From positions 62,001-126,000 of the forward strand of contig LVAC01000023.1 in NCBI GenBank assembly GCA_001602955.1: 64,000 nt of DNA. Reading direction: 5' to 3'. This DNA comes from Sulfurospirillum sp001602955. Its GTDB lineage: Bacteria > Campylobacterota > Campylobacteria > Campylobacterales > Sulfurospirillaceae. The notes beneath the pieces were generated by a model, which was not told the DNA's origin, searched no databases, and saw only the letters and a list, made by a program, of their open reading frames with translations. This document shows, piece by piece, positions 26,420 through 36,163 of the stretch. The position numbers and the translations under genes are program-made. Every line of letters begins with the position of its first letter. Within the stretch, counting starts at the first letter, position 1.

Positions 26420-28001
26420 GATTTGCCCCTTCTATCACCTCTTTTTTCTTCAAAAATCTACGCGCTAAAAAAGGTGTAAAGATATAAGCGATTAAGAGCG
26501 AAGCACTCATGGCAACGGGCACGTTCAGCGGTATGGGCTTCATAAACTCTCCCATCATCTGCCCGACAAACGCCATCGGAACCATCGTCAAAATAATCGC
26601 AATCGTCGCTAAATTGGTCGGTGCTCCGATCTCGTCGGTCGCTTCCACTAACAGATCGTCCATCGGTTTGTCTTTTGCGAATTTATCGTGCAAATGGCGA
26701 TGGATGTTTTCGATGACGACGATCACGTCGTCAACTAAAAGTCCAAGACTCAATAAAAAGGCAAAAAGCGTAATCCGATTGATGGTTTGACCGCTGACGT
26801 ATGCGATAAAAATCGTAATCGATAAAATTGCCGGAACCGTCAAAATGACGATAAGCCCTTCCCTCCAGCCCAAAATAAAAATGAGCAAAAAAGCGATGAT
26901 TACGATAGAGATAAACAAGTGAAACACCAACTCGTTAACCGCGTCGTCGGCACGTTCCCCGTAATTTCGGGTTAACGTATAACCGATGCCCTCTTTTTCC
27001 AACATAGGTTTTTGCGCTTCAAGACGCGCTAAAACGTCTTTGGCAATCAACACGGCGTTGGAACCTTTGAGTTTCGAAACGCTCAGCGTCACTTGTTCTT
27101 GCAGCGGGCTTAACGTTCCGTCACTTTGCCTAACGCTAATCAAGGCACTTTTTTTATTTTGAACGTCATATCCTAAACCAACCGTTGCCACGTCTTTGAG
27201 GTAAATCGCCGAAGCCCCGTAGTGTGCAACGATCAGGTTTTGAATATCTTCGACATTTTCTAAGACGTTTTTAACGCCGAAAACGACGAGCTTGCTATCT
27301 GCCGTATGGTTCGTCACTTCCGGTAAACGCATGCTAAGCCCGTTAAGCGCACCGACGATTTGCTCCATGCTCAAGCGATAACCCGCCAATTTACGCAAAT
27401 CGACTTCGATGTTAAATTGCTCTTTATGTTCGCCTTTAATCTCGGTTTTAGCAACGTTAGGGACGTCGCCCAAACCGTTGCGGATCGCTTCGACTTTTTG
27501 ATACAAACGTACAGGATCGATTTTGTGTCCCGCTTTGGCATAAAACGCAACCGATAAAATCGGAATATCGATGTCGATGTCTAAGGGTCTCACCAACGGA
27601 GAAGAAGCACCGCTTGGAAGCTGATCGAGGTTTTGCATCACTTTATCGTAGAGTTTGAGATTGGAAGCTTCGCGGTTTTCTCCGATATAGTACATTACGT
27701 TAACGATACCCACGTTGTCGCTGGCGATACCGTATATATGCTCTACGCCTTTGATCTCTTTAATGCGTCGCTCCAAAGGACGGACAACGACTTGCTCCAC
27801 TTCCGCGGCACTTGCACCCGGAAGCGTTACGATCACGACGCCGCCGCTAATCGATATTTGAGGGTCTTCTTCTCTGGGCATCATCAAAAGAGCGATAATG
27901 CCTAAAACGATCAGCGTAATGCCCAAAATCATCGTCAGCGGATTGTGTAAAAAAAGGCGCGCCAAAAAACCGGCAAGGTATTTTTCTTTGTACGTACGCA
28001 T
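26403..28001 (-). CDS. RND efflux pump, N-terminal half
   Basis: A 532-residue protein equal to the first RND repeat: helix 1 (FLHNPLTMILGITLIVLGIIALL), MPREEDPQI, porter subdomains, and helices 2-6. The proton-relay Asp pair of TM4 is intact (GLLVDDVIVVIENI, near 423). The protein ends shortly after helix 6 (FTPFLARRFLKKKE), a natural inter-repeat linker. Two stop codons in the frame of the downstream gene lie just before its ATG, so a simple fusion by ribosomal slippage is not possible at the A-rich run. Its own start ATG overlaps the adaptor stop. Confidence 0.88.
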   Translation of the reverse strand: MRTYKEKYLAGFLARLFLHNPLTMILGITLIVLGIIALLMMPREEDPQISISGGVVIVTLPGASAAEVEQVVVRPLERRIKEIKGVEHIYGIASDNVGIVNVMYYIGENREASNLKLYDKVMQNLDQLPSGASSPLVRPLDIDIDIPILSVAFYAKAGHKIDPVRLYQKVEAIRNGLGDVPNVAKTEIKGEHKEQFNIEVDLRKLAGYRLSMEQIVGALNGLSMRLPEVTNHTADSKLVVFGVKNVLENVEDIQNLIVAHYGASAIYLKDVATVGLGYDVQNKKSALISVRQSDGTLSPLQEQVTLSVSKLKGSNAVLIAKDVLARLEAQKPMLEKEGIGYTLTRNYGERADDAVNELVFHLFISIVIIAFLLIFILGWREGLIVILTVPAILSITIFIAYVSGQTINRITLFAFLLSLGLLVDDVIVVIENIHRHLHDKFAKDKPMDDLLVEATDEIGAPTNLATIAIILTMVPMAFVGQMMGEFMKPIPLNVPVAMSASLLIAYIFTPFLARRFLKKKEVIEGANHDATL

Positions 28002-28813
28002 TAGCGCTCACCGACGACAACCGTCGCATACATCCCCGGATACGCGCGCGCTTCATGACATGTAAACGATGTTTTGAGTTTAAACGCGTGTGTCATAGGA
28101 TTGGAACTCGGTACGATGGCTTCGATTTTTCCTTCGCTTTTGCATCCGATAGAAGGAATATCCACGCGAACGTTTTGTCCGATTTGAATCGTACCTAAAT
28201 AACTCTCGGCGATCTCCGCGACGATTTTTAAATGCGTTATATCCGAAAGCACTAAGGCTGGAACACCTGCTAACGCCATTTCTCCCGCTTCGATATGTTT
28301 TGCGATCACGACGCCGTCGTTGGGAGCTTTAATATCAAGATAGCGGTACTGATTGGAAACCTCTTGGCGTTTTTGTTTGGCTTGCGCGATCTGCTTTTGG
28401 GCGATCTCGCTCATTGCTTTGAGATTGGAAGCGGAAAGCTCCAAGTTTTCCACGTCCGCTTTGGAAACCATATCTTTGGCAAAAAGGCGTTGATGCCGCT
28501 CAACGTTGAGCTTGGCGTTGGCATATTGACTTTGATACATTTGATACGACAGTTCTGCTTGTGCGATCGCCAAATCGCTTTGCGCCAATGCCGTATCGAT
28601 CTCTTTGGAATCGATACTGTAAAGTAAATCGCCTTTTTTGACCACGTCGCCCTCTTTCACGCGCACCTCTTTAACGTAGCCCATGTAGCGGCTGGTGATA
28701 CTTTTTTCGTTATCCGATACCACGCTGGCACTCAACGTCAAATCCGCACTCGACGCACTTATCGAAAACGCTAAAAAAGGCAATACCCAATATCCTAAAC
28801 ATATGGTTTTCAC
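28001..28813 (-). CDS. RND efflux periplasmic adaptor
   Basis: A 270-residue membrane fusion protein, shorter than the adaptor at 1189. Signal peptide, then lipoyl half (YVKEVRVKEGDVVKKGDLLYSID), coiled-coil hairpin, second lipoyl half (IKAPNDGVVIAKHIEAGEMALAG), and a barrel. Its start overlaps the TolC-like gene and its stop overlaps the pump, so the whole exporter is one operon. Confidence 0.9.
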   Translation of the reverse strand: MKTICLGYWVLPFLAFSISASSADLTLSASVVSDNEKSITSRYMGYVKEVRVKEGDVVKKGDLLYSIDSKEIDTALAQSDLAIAQAELSYQMYQSQYANAKLNVERHQRLFAKDMVSKADVENLELSASNLKAMSEIAQKQIAQAKQKRQEVSNQYRYLDIKAPNDGVVIAKHIEAGEMALAGVPALVLSDITHLKIVAEIAESYLGTIQIGQNVRVDIPSIGCKSEGKIEAIVPSSNPMTHAFKLKTSFTCHEARAYPGMYATVVVGER

Positions 28814-30162
28814 TGAAGTTCCTTTGCGGCAATTTTTTCCAATTCGAAGATGACGTCGTTACGTGCGTTTTGTGCTTCTTGAAGCTTCATAACCGCACGC
28901 AACGCATCGGATTGCTTCACAATCACCTCGCTCATCGAAGCGAGTTTTTGCTCATACCGACCGGTGTAATTTTCATAAACCGTTTGGGAGAGTTCAACCT
29001 CTTTTTTGAGGCTTGCGATTTCGTATTCGTACATGTGCATTTGCGTCTGCAAGCGTCGAATATGCCACACTATCGTCTCTTTTGCCAAGCGCGCTTCGCT
29101 AGCCGCCTTCAAATTGCCCACACGCGCTTTTTCGAGTCCCGCTTTATCTGCACCGCCGTTAAAGAGATTCCATTTCATCTGTAAGCCTACGGTATACGCG
29201 TCGTGACTCGAAAAATCGTTCATCAAACGATCGTCGCTACTGCCGTATTGCACGAAAGCTCCGATTTGAGGCAAGAAATTGCTCTCTTGTAACGATACGT
29301 TCATTTTGGAAACCGCTTCACTTTGCTCTGCCTTCTTAATCGCACGATTTTCGTTGAGCATGGTCTCTAAAGGTATATCCAGATGCAACTCGGCTTCGTA
29401 ATTTCCGACAATCGATTCGACGTTTTCGTTGAGAAGAAACGAAAGGTAATGGTACAAAAGGGTTTCATTGGCTTTGGCTTGTTCGACGAGGCGATCCACA
29501 TCGGCACGCTTGGTTTGCACCTCCAAAATATCCACTTTTTTCGCATAGCCTTCCTCATGCATCGCGACTGCTCTTTGCTCGAGTTTTTCAATATTGTGAG
29601 CGATCAAGCCGAGGCGATAGAGGTGATTTTTCAGCAAACTCAGCGCATAAAAACTTTTTTTGACCTCTGCAATCTTTTGAACCGTGAGCTCCTCGCGCGA
29701 AAGCGTACTTAATGCCTTCAAAGCTTGTGCCATTTTGCGATACTGCTCGATTTTACCGCCCGTATACAGCGGAATCGTATACGTTACGTTGGTCGAAAAG
29801 AGATTGCGGTCTTTGGGATTGTTCAAATCATCGGAGCGTATATCCACGACATTGGGATCGTTTCGGTTGTTAATAAAATCTATAAATCCGAAATCCGCAA
29901 ACGAAGCTTCTCTGGATTGTAATTTATAGCCGAAAACATTCAAGGCGTCGTTACTGCGAAGAGCGTATTGATTGAGATCCAAAGAGCCGTAAGCTGCCGA
30001 AGAAGCGATTTGGTATTCAAGCTCCTTGATCTGCTCGTCCATTTTCGCCGCATCGATTTCAAGGTTATTGTGTTTTACTTTTTCGATAGCCGCATCAAGG
30101 CTTAAAGCAGCAGCACCGAAAGCATACGCTAGTAAGGCACACATGATCACGATAATTTTCAT
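28810..30162 (-). CDS. TolC-family outer-membrane efflux protein
   Basis: A 450-residue outer-membrane factor with signal peptide (ALLAYAFGAAA) and the two TolC repeats. The first gene of the efflux operon. It lacks a lipobox Cys, unlike the NodT-type factor at 2328. Substrate of the exporter cannot be told from sequence. Confidence 0.88.
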   Translation of the reverse strand: MKIIVIMCALLAYAFGAAALSLDAAIEKVKHNNLEIDAAKMDEQIKELEYQIASSAAYGSLDLNQYALRSNDALNVFGYKLQSREASFADFGFIDFINNRNDPNVVDIRSDDLNNPKDRNLFSTNVTYTIPLYTGGKIEQYRKMAQALKALSTLSREELTVQKIAEVKKSFYALSLLKNHLYRLGLIAHNIEKLEQRAVAMHEEGYAKKVDILEVQTKRADVDRLVEQAKANETLLYHYLSFLLNENVESIVGNYEAELHLDIPLETMLNENRAIKKAEQSEAVSKMNVSLQESNFLPQIGAFVQYGSSDDRLMNDFSSHDAYTVGLQMKWNLFNGGADKAGLEKARVGNLKAASEARLAKETIVWHIRRLQTQMHMYEYEIASLKKEVELSQTVYENYTGRYEQKLASMSEVIVKQSDALRAVMKLQEAQNARNDVIFELEKIAAKELQ

Positions 30163-30292
30163 ATAAGGTTTCTCCCTAAATCGATCTGTAAGACGATAGC
30201 GTGGATAGTATCACATTTTATTTGCCTCTTTATTGATCGAAAAAAATTAAGCAAACTATTTTAGAAACAAATAATAATCGAGCAGAAAGTTT

Positions 30293-30318
30293 CGTATAGC
30301 ATGCCTTGATGCTATACG
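30293..30318. terminator. Hairpin between the unknown membrane protein and efflux operon
   Basis: CGTATAGCAT and ATGCTATACG form a perfect ten-base-pair stem with a six-base loop, 15 bases after the stop of the membrane protein gene on the minus strand. The T-run is weak. Confidence 0.6.
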
Positions 30319-30333
30319 TTTAACGGGTGTTTT

Positions 30334-31494
30334 TTAAGAAAAAAACTTCTTTTTGAGTTTAAAAAAGTAGACGATCGTTTTCATTTGGACGAAAATAAAA
30401 GGCATCATCACGATAAAATAGGCGATGGAGTTTTGTTCGACGACATTATTGGCGACCAATCCCGTATGCAAAAAAAACATTCCGAATACCATAAACGCGA
30501 CGCCTGGGCAAATCAGCGCAAAACTGCTCGGAGAGAGCGTATGGGATGCGATATAGGTTTCAAAATAACCGATACTTTTCATCACTTTATAGCCGATCAA
30601 CCCGAAAATGATTTGTAACGATACGACAAAGCTCGTAAACGTAAACATGGAAGCGTTGGCGATTTTTTGGTCGAAATGATGATCGAGTCCAAAACTAATA
30701 CGCACAAACGTAATCCCCAAAAGCGTCAAAATAGGAATCATAATCCACAAAGAAGGACTTGCTTCGGCTGAGATGCCTTTTTCAAACATCGTTTGAAAGC
30801 CGAAAATCATTTTAATTAAAAGTAGCAAAAGCGCAATCGCACTGAAAAAAATCGAACAAAAAATACCGATCGCGTTAATCGTCAAATGATGGCTCATTGC
30901 TCCGGGTGCCGCAAAACCGACGGCAACCATCGCAAACGCAAAAATAGAGATCATTTGAGACAGACTATTGTTTTGAGTAAAGTCGAAGTCGCCTTTAATG
31001 ATAAGACGCGTGAAGTAGTCGATAAAAAATTTTAAGGCAAAATAACCCGATATTGCAAAGCCTAAAAGGGCAAACGGAAAAAGATACTCTACGACGCTCC
31101 ACAATCCAGGGACAAAAAGCGCACCCAAAACAAAACAGACATTAATGGTCATCGTAAACGTTAAAGGGAGCGTCATCAACGTCACTTCCGCATTGGAACC
31201 GAGCAATGTTTGATACCGTTCGCTTTGTTTAAAGAGGCGGTACTGTTTGATATTCCATACTAAAAGTTTAAAATGAAGACCCGCAAAAAATACGATACCT
31301 AAAGCGGCGACTCCCGCTACGAACGAGAGCCAGTCGCCTTTGATTAACGCCGGATAAAAAAACTCAAAGGTCGTCATCGCAACGCCTTTGTGCGGGATCA
31401 TGAACATTAAGTAAATAAAAAACGAAACGGAAAGTCCGCCGGCACCTAAAGCAGATAAAAAGCAAATCGGCGTAAATTTCTCTCGTAATACCAT
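30334..31494 (-). CDS. Ten-helix integral membrane protein, unknown (possibly TsoY-like)
   Basis: A 386-residue very hydrophobic protein with about ten helices and short loops. Distinctive segments are TPICFLSALGAGGLSVSFF at the N-terminus, HKGVAMTTFEFF, and the His pairs GAMSHHLTI and GLDHHFDQK. It resembles in length and helix number tellurite/dicarboxylate (TDT/SLAC1-like) carriers and a campylobacterial group that I recall as TsoY, but I cannot confirm either. His residues at helix ends could bind a metal or haem. It is a single gene with its own terminator. No internal TGA suggests a selenocysteine. Confidence 0.45.
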   Translation of the reverse strand: MVLREKFTPICFLSALGAGGLSVSFFIYLMFMIPHKGVAMTTFEFFYPALIKGDWLSFVAGVAALGIVFFAGLHFKLLVWNIKQYRLFKQSERYQTLLGSNAEVTLMTLPLTFTMTINVCFVLGALFVPGLWSVVEYLFPFALLGFAISGYFALKFFIDYFTRLIIKGDFDFTQNNSLSQMISIFAFAMVAVGFAAPGAMSHHLTINAIGIFCSIFFSAIALLLLLIKMIFGFQTMFEKGISAEASPSLWIMIPILTLLGITFVRISFGLDHHFDQKIANASMFTFTSFVVSLQIIFGLIGYKVMKSIGYFETYIASHTLSPSSFALICPGVAFMVFGMFFLHTGLVANNVVEQNSIAYFIVMMPFIFVQMKTIVYFFKLKKKFFS

Positions 31495-31512
31495 TGTTCT
31501 ATCCCCTTCGAG

Positions 31513-33099
31513 TTATAAAACCGCGTATTCAACCCACACGCATGTCGGCAGATTGTTCAGCTCGGCAATAATTTTTTTATCGATATCGGTATCGACCAAG
31601 ATCGCCGCCATTGCAAACTGATTGGCACCGCGTCCGAGTCTAAAGTCAGCAATATTGATTTTTTCTTGCGCCAAAATAGCTGCAATTTCGGCAATAACAC
31701 CCGGTACGTCGTGATTTTTAAATATAATCATTTTCCCTTTCGGTTTAAAATCAAATTTAAAGCCGTTAATACCGGTAATGCGTTGTTCATCGTCTCCGAA
31801 AACCGTTCCGTCGATACGAATCGAATCTTTTTCGGTCGTTAAAATCAATGATACTCTATTTTTGTAACCGCTCGTATTGCCGACCGCTTCGAAGGTACTC
31901 TCGATACCTTTTTCTTTTGCAACGAATTCGGCATTGACGTAATTGACCGTTGTTTCGTTCGTCTCTTTGAGTGCTCCGACGACGCCGAACGTTAAAAGCG
32001 ACTTTCCGTACGTCGCAATATCGCCCTCGACTTCCAAACGAATCGTTTTAATCGCCGAACGATTGAGTTGTGCCGCAAAAAATCCCATTTTTTGAACCAG
32101 CTCTAAATACGGTTCTAACGCGGAAGGAATATCTTCGGCTTTAATCGGAAGATTTAAAGCGTTAGGATAACTGATCCCGCGTGCCGCACTGATAGCATTT
32201 TCAGCCGCTTGGATCGCGATTTTTTCTTGGGATTCAAGCGTATTGGCGCCCAAGTGCGGCGTAACGCAGATGTGTTCCAAATCCAATAACGCATGATTGG
32301 TCGCCGGTTCTTTTGAAAAAACATCGATACCGGCAAAAGCGATCTTACCGCTTTTTAGATTATCGTAAAGGGCTTGTTCGTTATAAAGTCCGCCGCGCGC
32401 GCAATTGACCAAACGTACGCCGTCTTTCATTTTCGCGATCTCCTCATAGGAAATCATATTCACAGTTTCTTTATTTTTCGGCGTATGAATTGTGATAAAA
32501 TCACATGCTAAAATATCGTCGAAATTGGTCGTATACGTCATGCCCAAATCGGTAACTTTAGCAGAAGAAATGTACGGATCGTAAGCAACAATGTTCATCC
32601 CAAACGCTTTGGCGCGAATCGCTACGCGGCTACCGATGTTACCGAAACCGATCACACCCAGTTTTTTCTCGCATAACTCTATGCCGTACCATTTTTCGCG
32701 ATTCCATACGCGCTCGACTTTAAGGTGATTATTGGCATTGGTAAAACTGCGTGCACAACTTAAAAGATGTGCCATCGTCAATTCAACGGCGGCAATGGTA
32801 TTGGCGGTCGGAACGTTCATCGCGATAATACCGCGTCTACTACACCCTTCTTGATCCACGTTATCCACACCTACACCCGCACGTACGACGGCTTTGAGTT
32901 GTGTTGCGGCATTTAAAAATTTTTCGTCGACGTCGGTAGAACTTCGCGTAATAGCAACGTCGCAATCGCCTAAAATTTTCAACAATTCATCTTTAGGTAA
33001 CGTAACGGCATCGACGACATCGATATCTTTTTCGGCGTAGAGGATGTCGAAACCCTTTTGATGGATAGCATCGCATACAATAATTTTTTTCTTTTTCAT
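31513..33099 (-). CDS. serA: D-3-phosphoglycerate dehydrogenase
   Basis: A 528-residue SerA of the long type. It oxidises 3-phosphoglycerate to 3-phosphohydroxypyruvate, the first step of serine synthesis. The NAD-binding motif is GVIGFGNIGSRVA, catalytic-region motifs are VNCARGG and VTPHLGANT, and the C-terminal ASB and ACT domains are present (DVPGVIAEIAAILAQEKINIADF), so serine feedback is possible. I chose the ATG at 33099, which overlaps the upstream stop as ATGA with GAGG before it. Last gene of the run rpsA-hypothetical-serA. Confidence 0.95.
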   Translation of the reverse strand: MKKKKIIVCDAIHQKGFDILYAEKDIDVVDAVTLPKDELLKILGDCDVAITRSSTDVDEKFLNAATQLKAVVRAGVGVDNVDQEGCSRRGIIAMNVPTANTIAAVELTMAHLLSCARSFTNANNHLKVERVWNREKWYGIELCEKKLGVIGFGNIGSRVAIRAKAFGMNIVAYDPYISSAKVTDLGMTYTTNFDDILACDFITIHTPKNKETVNMISYEEIAKMKDGVRLVNCARGGLYNEQALYDNLKSGKIAFAGIDVFSKEPATNHALLDLEHICVTPHLGANTLESQEKIAIQAAENAISAARGISYPNALNLPIKAEDIPSALEPYLELVQKMGFFAAQLNRSAIKTIRLEVEGDIATYGKSLLTFGVVGALKETNETTVNYVNAEFVAKEKGIESTFEAVGNTSGYKNRVSLILTTEKDSIRIDGTVFGDDEQRITGINGFKFDFKPKGKMIIFKNHDVPGVIAEIAAILAQEKINIADFRLGRGANQFAMAAILVDTDIDKKIIAELNNLPTCVWVEYAVL

Positions 33100-33584
33100 A
33101 ACCAAACCTCAACAATTTTTGATTTAATATCGTATTTTTCAAGCGCGTAAACAACGTTTTCCAACTGTTTTTCGCTCTTGTCTTCCAAATAAATAGTAGG
33201 GATTTTGCCCTCTTTGATCACCATATAAGGAAGGTGTAAAGAGTTCAATGTCTGAATAATACAAAAAAGCGAGTATCGATCCGCGCGATCGATGACCAAT
33301 CGAAACGATTTTGCTTTTTTACCTTTAGCGTCTTTTAATCCGAATTGATCAATTTGCATAAAAAGTTCGTTTACGGGATAAACAAACTCCCTAGCATCTT
33401 TTTGCGCCAACTCTTTAACCCAAACGCGTTCCGTAGATTCGGGCGTTACTACGGGTTTTTTGACAGATTCGTACGAAGCGGCATCCTCTTTCACGTCGAT
33501 TTTAGGAGTGACGAGCGTATATAAGAACGCTCCCAATCCTAAAAAAAGAAGTAAAAAGATACCGCCGAGTACTCGTTTTTGCAT
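33096..33584 (-). CDS. Hypothetical single-pass membrane protein between rpsA and serA
   Basis: A 162-residue protein: a membrane anchor (VLGGIFLLLFLGLGAFLYTLV) and a mixed alpha/beta domain outside the membrane, ending IKSKIVEVWL. No known catalytic motif. A gene of this kind occurs at the same place in Campylobacter. It starts three bases after rpsA and overlaps serA. Function unknown. Confidence 0.7.
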   Translation of the reverse strand: MQKRVLGGIFLLLFLGLGAFLYTLVTPKIDVKEDAASYESVKKPVVTPESTERVWVKELAQKDAREFVYPVNELFMQIDQFGLKDAKGKKAKSFRLVIDRADRYSLFCIIQTLNSLHLPYMVIKEGKIPTIYLEDKSEKQLENVVYALEKYDIKSKIVEVWL

Positions 33585-33587
33585 CGC

Positions 33588-35264
33588 TTATTTCAATTGA
33601 TCTTTTAAGATATCTCCAAGCGTCATTTTTTCTTCTTTATTGATCTCTTTCAACGCTTCTCTCTCTTTGAGCTTGGAAAGGCGTCTAACGGAGAGACGAA
33701 TACGGTTTTTCTTATCGTCAATAAAGGTAATTGCCGCTTCAATTTCGTCGCCGACTTTTAAGTCCGCTTCGCTTACTTGTCCCAAATCTTCTTTACGAAT
33801 CAACGCATCGACGTTTTCTTCAAGCTCGACGAAAATACCGAAATCTTTAATATCTCGGATTTTACCGTGAACGATATCGCCGTTTTCGTGCGATTTAGCG
33901 TAACGTTGGATCGGAGAATCTTCCAACTCTTTTTTGCTTAAAGAAACTTTTTCGTTTTCTTCATCGATTTTAACGATTTTAACCTCTACGACGTCGCCGA
34001 CGCTTAGAAGTTCTTTGCATTTGTTGTTACGATCCCAAGAAGCGTCTTCATTATGTAAAAGACCTTCGATTCCACCGATTTTAACGAACGCACCGAAATT
34101 GGTAATCGTCGTAATCTCGCCTTTAACGACATCGCCGACTTTAAATTTTTTCATAAATTCGTTAAAAGGTTTCGGAAGGACGTTTTTCAAAGAAACGCGT
34201 AAACGTCTCTCTTTTGCATCGATCTCGATCACTTCGACGTCGACCACTTGTCCCTCTTCGATATAATCGCGGGGATGTTTGATGTTTTTATCCCATGAAA
34301 TTTCGGAGATATGGAGGAAACCTTCAATATCGTTTCCAAGATCGACGAATGCACCGTAAGGTTCGATATTGCTGATGGTAACTTGGATCGAATCGCCGAT
34401 TTCCAACTCGTCTTTGATCTCATCCCAAGGATCGGGCATTGCCGCTTTAACGGAAAGGGAAAGATGACGTTTATCTTTATCGTATTTGATCGCTTTAACG
34501 GGAATCACTTCGCCTTCTTTGTAAAGCGTTCCGGGATTAACGGGACCTTTATAGCTGATTTCGCTGTAGTGAACCAAACCGTCGATTCCGCCGACATCGA
34601 CGAACATACCGTAAGTCGTGATTTTTTTAATCGTTCCGTCGACGACTTCGTCGCGATCGATTAATTCTTGAACGATCTCTTTACGTTTTTTACGTTCATC
34701 GTCTAAGAATTTTTTACGTGAAATAATAATCGATTCGGTTTCGTTGTCGATTTTGATGACTTTGACTTTAAGGCTTTTTCCGACAAGCGTATTGAGGTCT
34801 TTGACCGCCGCTTGAGAACGAGGGAGGAAAAACTCGATGCCTTCTTTATTTTCGGCAATAAATCCGCCTTTATTTTTTCCCGTGATTTTAACGTCCACGA
34901 CGACATCGTCTTCTTCTTTGAAATCTGCGATAAACGACTTGATCTTATCTTTACGAAGGGCCTTTTTGTGCGAAACAACCGGTCTTTCGTTTCTGAATCC
35001 CGTAACGACGACGGGGATTACGTCACCTACTTTGCATGTTATGTTACCGTTTTCATCGGTTACTTCGGCTGCGTTAAGACGACCTTCGGACTTCTTACCC
35101 ACATCCACTAAGATGACGTCTTCTTTAATCGCCACCACAACACCATTGATCAGTGCGTCTTTCTCAGAATCCTTAAAAGACTCTTCCAACATCGCCGCAA
35201 AATCCATCTCCTCATGCTCGTCTACGGCGTTAGTATGAACGGATTTGTTCGCCTCATTTACCAT
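33588..35264 (-). CDS. rpsA: 30S ribosomal protein S1
   Basis: A 558-residue S1 with six S1 OB-fold repeats; clear ones are DGTIKKITTYGMFVDVGGIDG, ISNIEPYGAFVDLGNDIEG and GEITTITNFGAFVKIGGIEG. It binds mRNA at translation initiation. The start follows AAAAAAGGG. Its own promoter overlaps the ispH stop and the leader has an 18-bp imperfect palindrome, which may allow S1 autoregulation. Confidence 0.96.
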   Translation of the reverse strand: MVNEANKSVHTNAVDEHEEMDFAAMLEESFKDSEKDALINGVVVAIKEDVILVDVGKKSEGRLNAAEVTDENGNITCKVGDVIPVVVTGFRNERPVVSHKKALRKDKIKSFIADFKEEDDVVVDVKITGKNKGGFIAENKEGIEFFLPRSQAAVKDLNTLVGKSLKVKVIKIDNETESIIISRKKFLDDERKKRKEIVQELIDRDEVVDGTIKKITTYGMFVDVGGIDGLVHYSEISYKGPVNPGTLYKEGEVIPVKAIKYDKDKRHLSLSVKAAMPDPWDEIKDELEIGDSIQVTISNIEPYGAFVDLGNDIEGFLHISEISWDKNIKHPRDYIEEGQVVDVEVIEIDAKERRLRVSLKNVLPKPFNEFMKKFKVGDVVKGEITTITNFGAFVKIGGIEGLLHNEDASWDRNNKCKELLSVGDVVEVKIVKIDEENEKVSLSKKELEDSPIQRYAKSHENGDIVHGKIRDIKDFGIFVELEENVDALIRKEDLGQVSEADLKVGDEIEAAITFIDDKKNRIRLSVRRLSKLKEREALKEINKEEKMTLGDILKDQLK

Positions 35265-35301
35265 TTGCTACCCTTTTTTGGTTGATTTTTGACTCATATA
35301 G

Positions 35302-35319
35302 TTACATATCGACATGTAA
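35302..35319 (-). promoter_or_regulatory. Imperfect palindrome in the rpsA leader
   Basis: TTACATATCGACATGTAA matches its reverse complement at 16 of 18 positions. It lies in the predicted rpsA 5' leader, about 40 bases before the ATG, and includes one copy of TTACATGT. It could be an RNA hairpin for S1 autoregulation or a DNA operator. Confidence 0.4.
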
Positions 35320-35328
35320 AAGTTGCCT

Positions 35329-35334
35329 ATTATA
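35329..35334 (-). promoter_or_regulatory. -10 element of rpsA
   Basis: TATAAT on the minus strand, overlapping the ispH stop codon and 65 bases before the rpsA ATG. Confidence 0.55.
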
Positions 35335-36163
35335 CTTTAATTTCGCTGATTTTTCCAACTATTTTTTCGATAATCCAATCCGGTGTCGAAGCACCTGCGG
35401 TGACGCCGCAAAGTTGTTTTTGATTAAACCATGAAGGATCGAGGTCTTTTTCGCTTTCGACGAGAAAACTATCGTCACAATACTCTTTACAAATACTATG
35501 AAGTTGTTTCGTGTTGGAGGAATTTTTTCCGCCGATCACAATGACGACGTCCGCTTCTTTTGCCAATTCTCGCGCGGCGTCTTGATTTTCAAAGGTTGCG
35601 TTACAAATCGTATTGAAGACGCGAACCTCTTTATAACGCATTTGGAGGTATCCGGTAATGTCTAAAAATTCGCTGATTTTACGCGTCGTTTGAGAAACGA
35701 CGGCGACTTTATAGCCTTTAAATTTGATTTTTTCCAATTCTGCGACGCTTTGCACCACGTAAGCTCCGTTGATCGCATAACTTTCTACGCCTCTGACTTC
35801 AGGGTGATCCGCATCGCCGAAAATGACGATTTCATACCCTTCTTGACTCATTTTTTCGCAAATTTCCTGCGGCTTGGTCACGTAAGGGCATGTCGCGTTA
35901 ATGACTTCGACCTTGCTTTGTTTTAACGTTTCCAAGTCTTTTTTAGGAATGCCGTGCGTTCGAATAATTGCGCGTTCGATACCTTGCGCTTCGGAAATAT
36001 CGTGTAAGGTTTTTACGTTAAAATTTTCGCGTAAACGGTTAATCTCTTCGTTATTGTGGATCAAAGGGCCGATCGTTGAGGCATTTTGCGTATTTTCTGC
36101 AATCTTAATCGCCCGTTTGACACCGAAACAAAACCCGTAACTTGCGGCAAGTTTTATTCGCAT
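35330..36163 (-). CDS. ispH: 4-hydroxy-3-methylbut-2-enyl diphosphate reductase
   Basis: A 277-residue iron-sulfur enzyme making IPP and DMAPP, the last step of the MEP isoprenoid pathway. The three cluster Cys are in YGFCFGVKRAI, NATCPYVTK and TICNATFENQ. His and Glu motifs (RTHGIPK, GDADHPEVRG) are present. Start overlaps the end of aroA by ten bases. Length standard. Confidence 0.96.
   Translation of the reverse strand: MRIKLAASYGFCFGVKRAIKIAENTQNASTIGPLIHNNEEINRLRENFNVKTLHDISEAQGIERAIIRTHGIPKKDLETLKQSKVEVINATCPYVTKPQEICEKMSQEGYEIVIFGDADHPEVRGVESYAINGAYVVQSVAELEKIKFKGYKVAVVSQTTRKISEFLDITGYLQMRYKEVRVFNTICNATFENQDAARELAKEADVVIVIGGKNSSNTKQLHSICKEYCDDSFLVESEKDLDPSWFNQKQLCGVTAGASTPDWIIEKIVGKISEIKV

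Noticed and set aside
26403..26450. Programmed frameshift joining the RND halves at the A-rich run
   Set aside because: A -1 shift at the A run enters a frame with TGA TAG within a few codons, before the second ATG.
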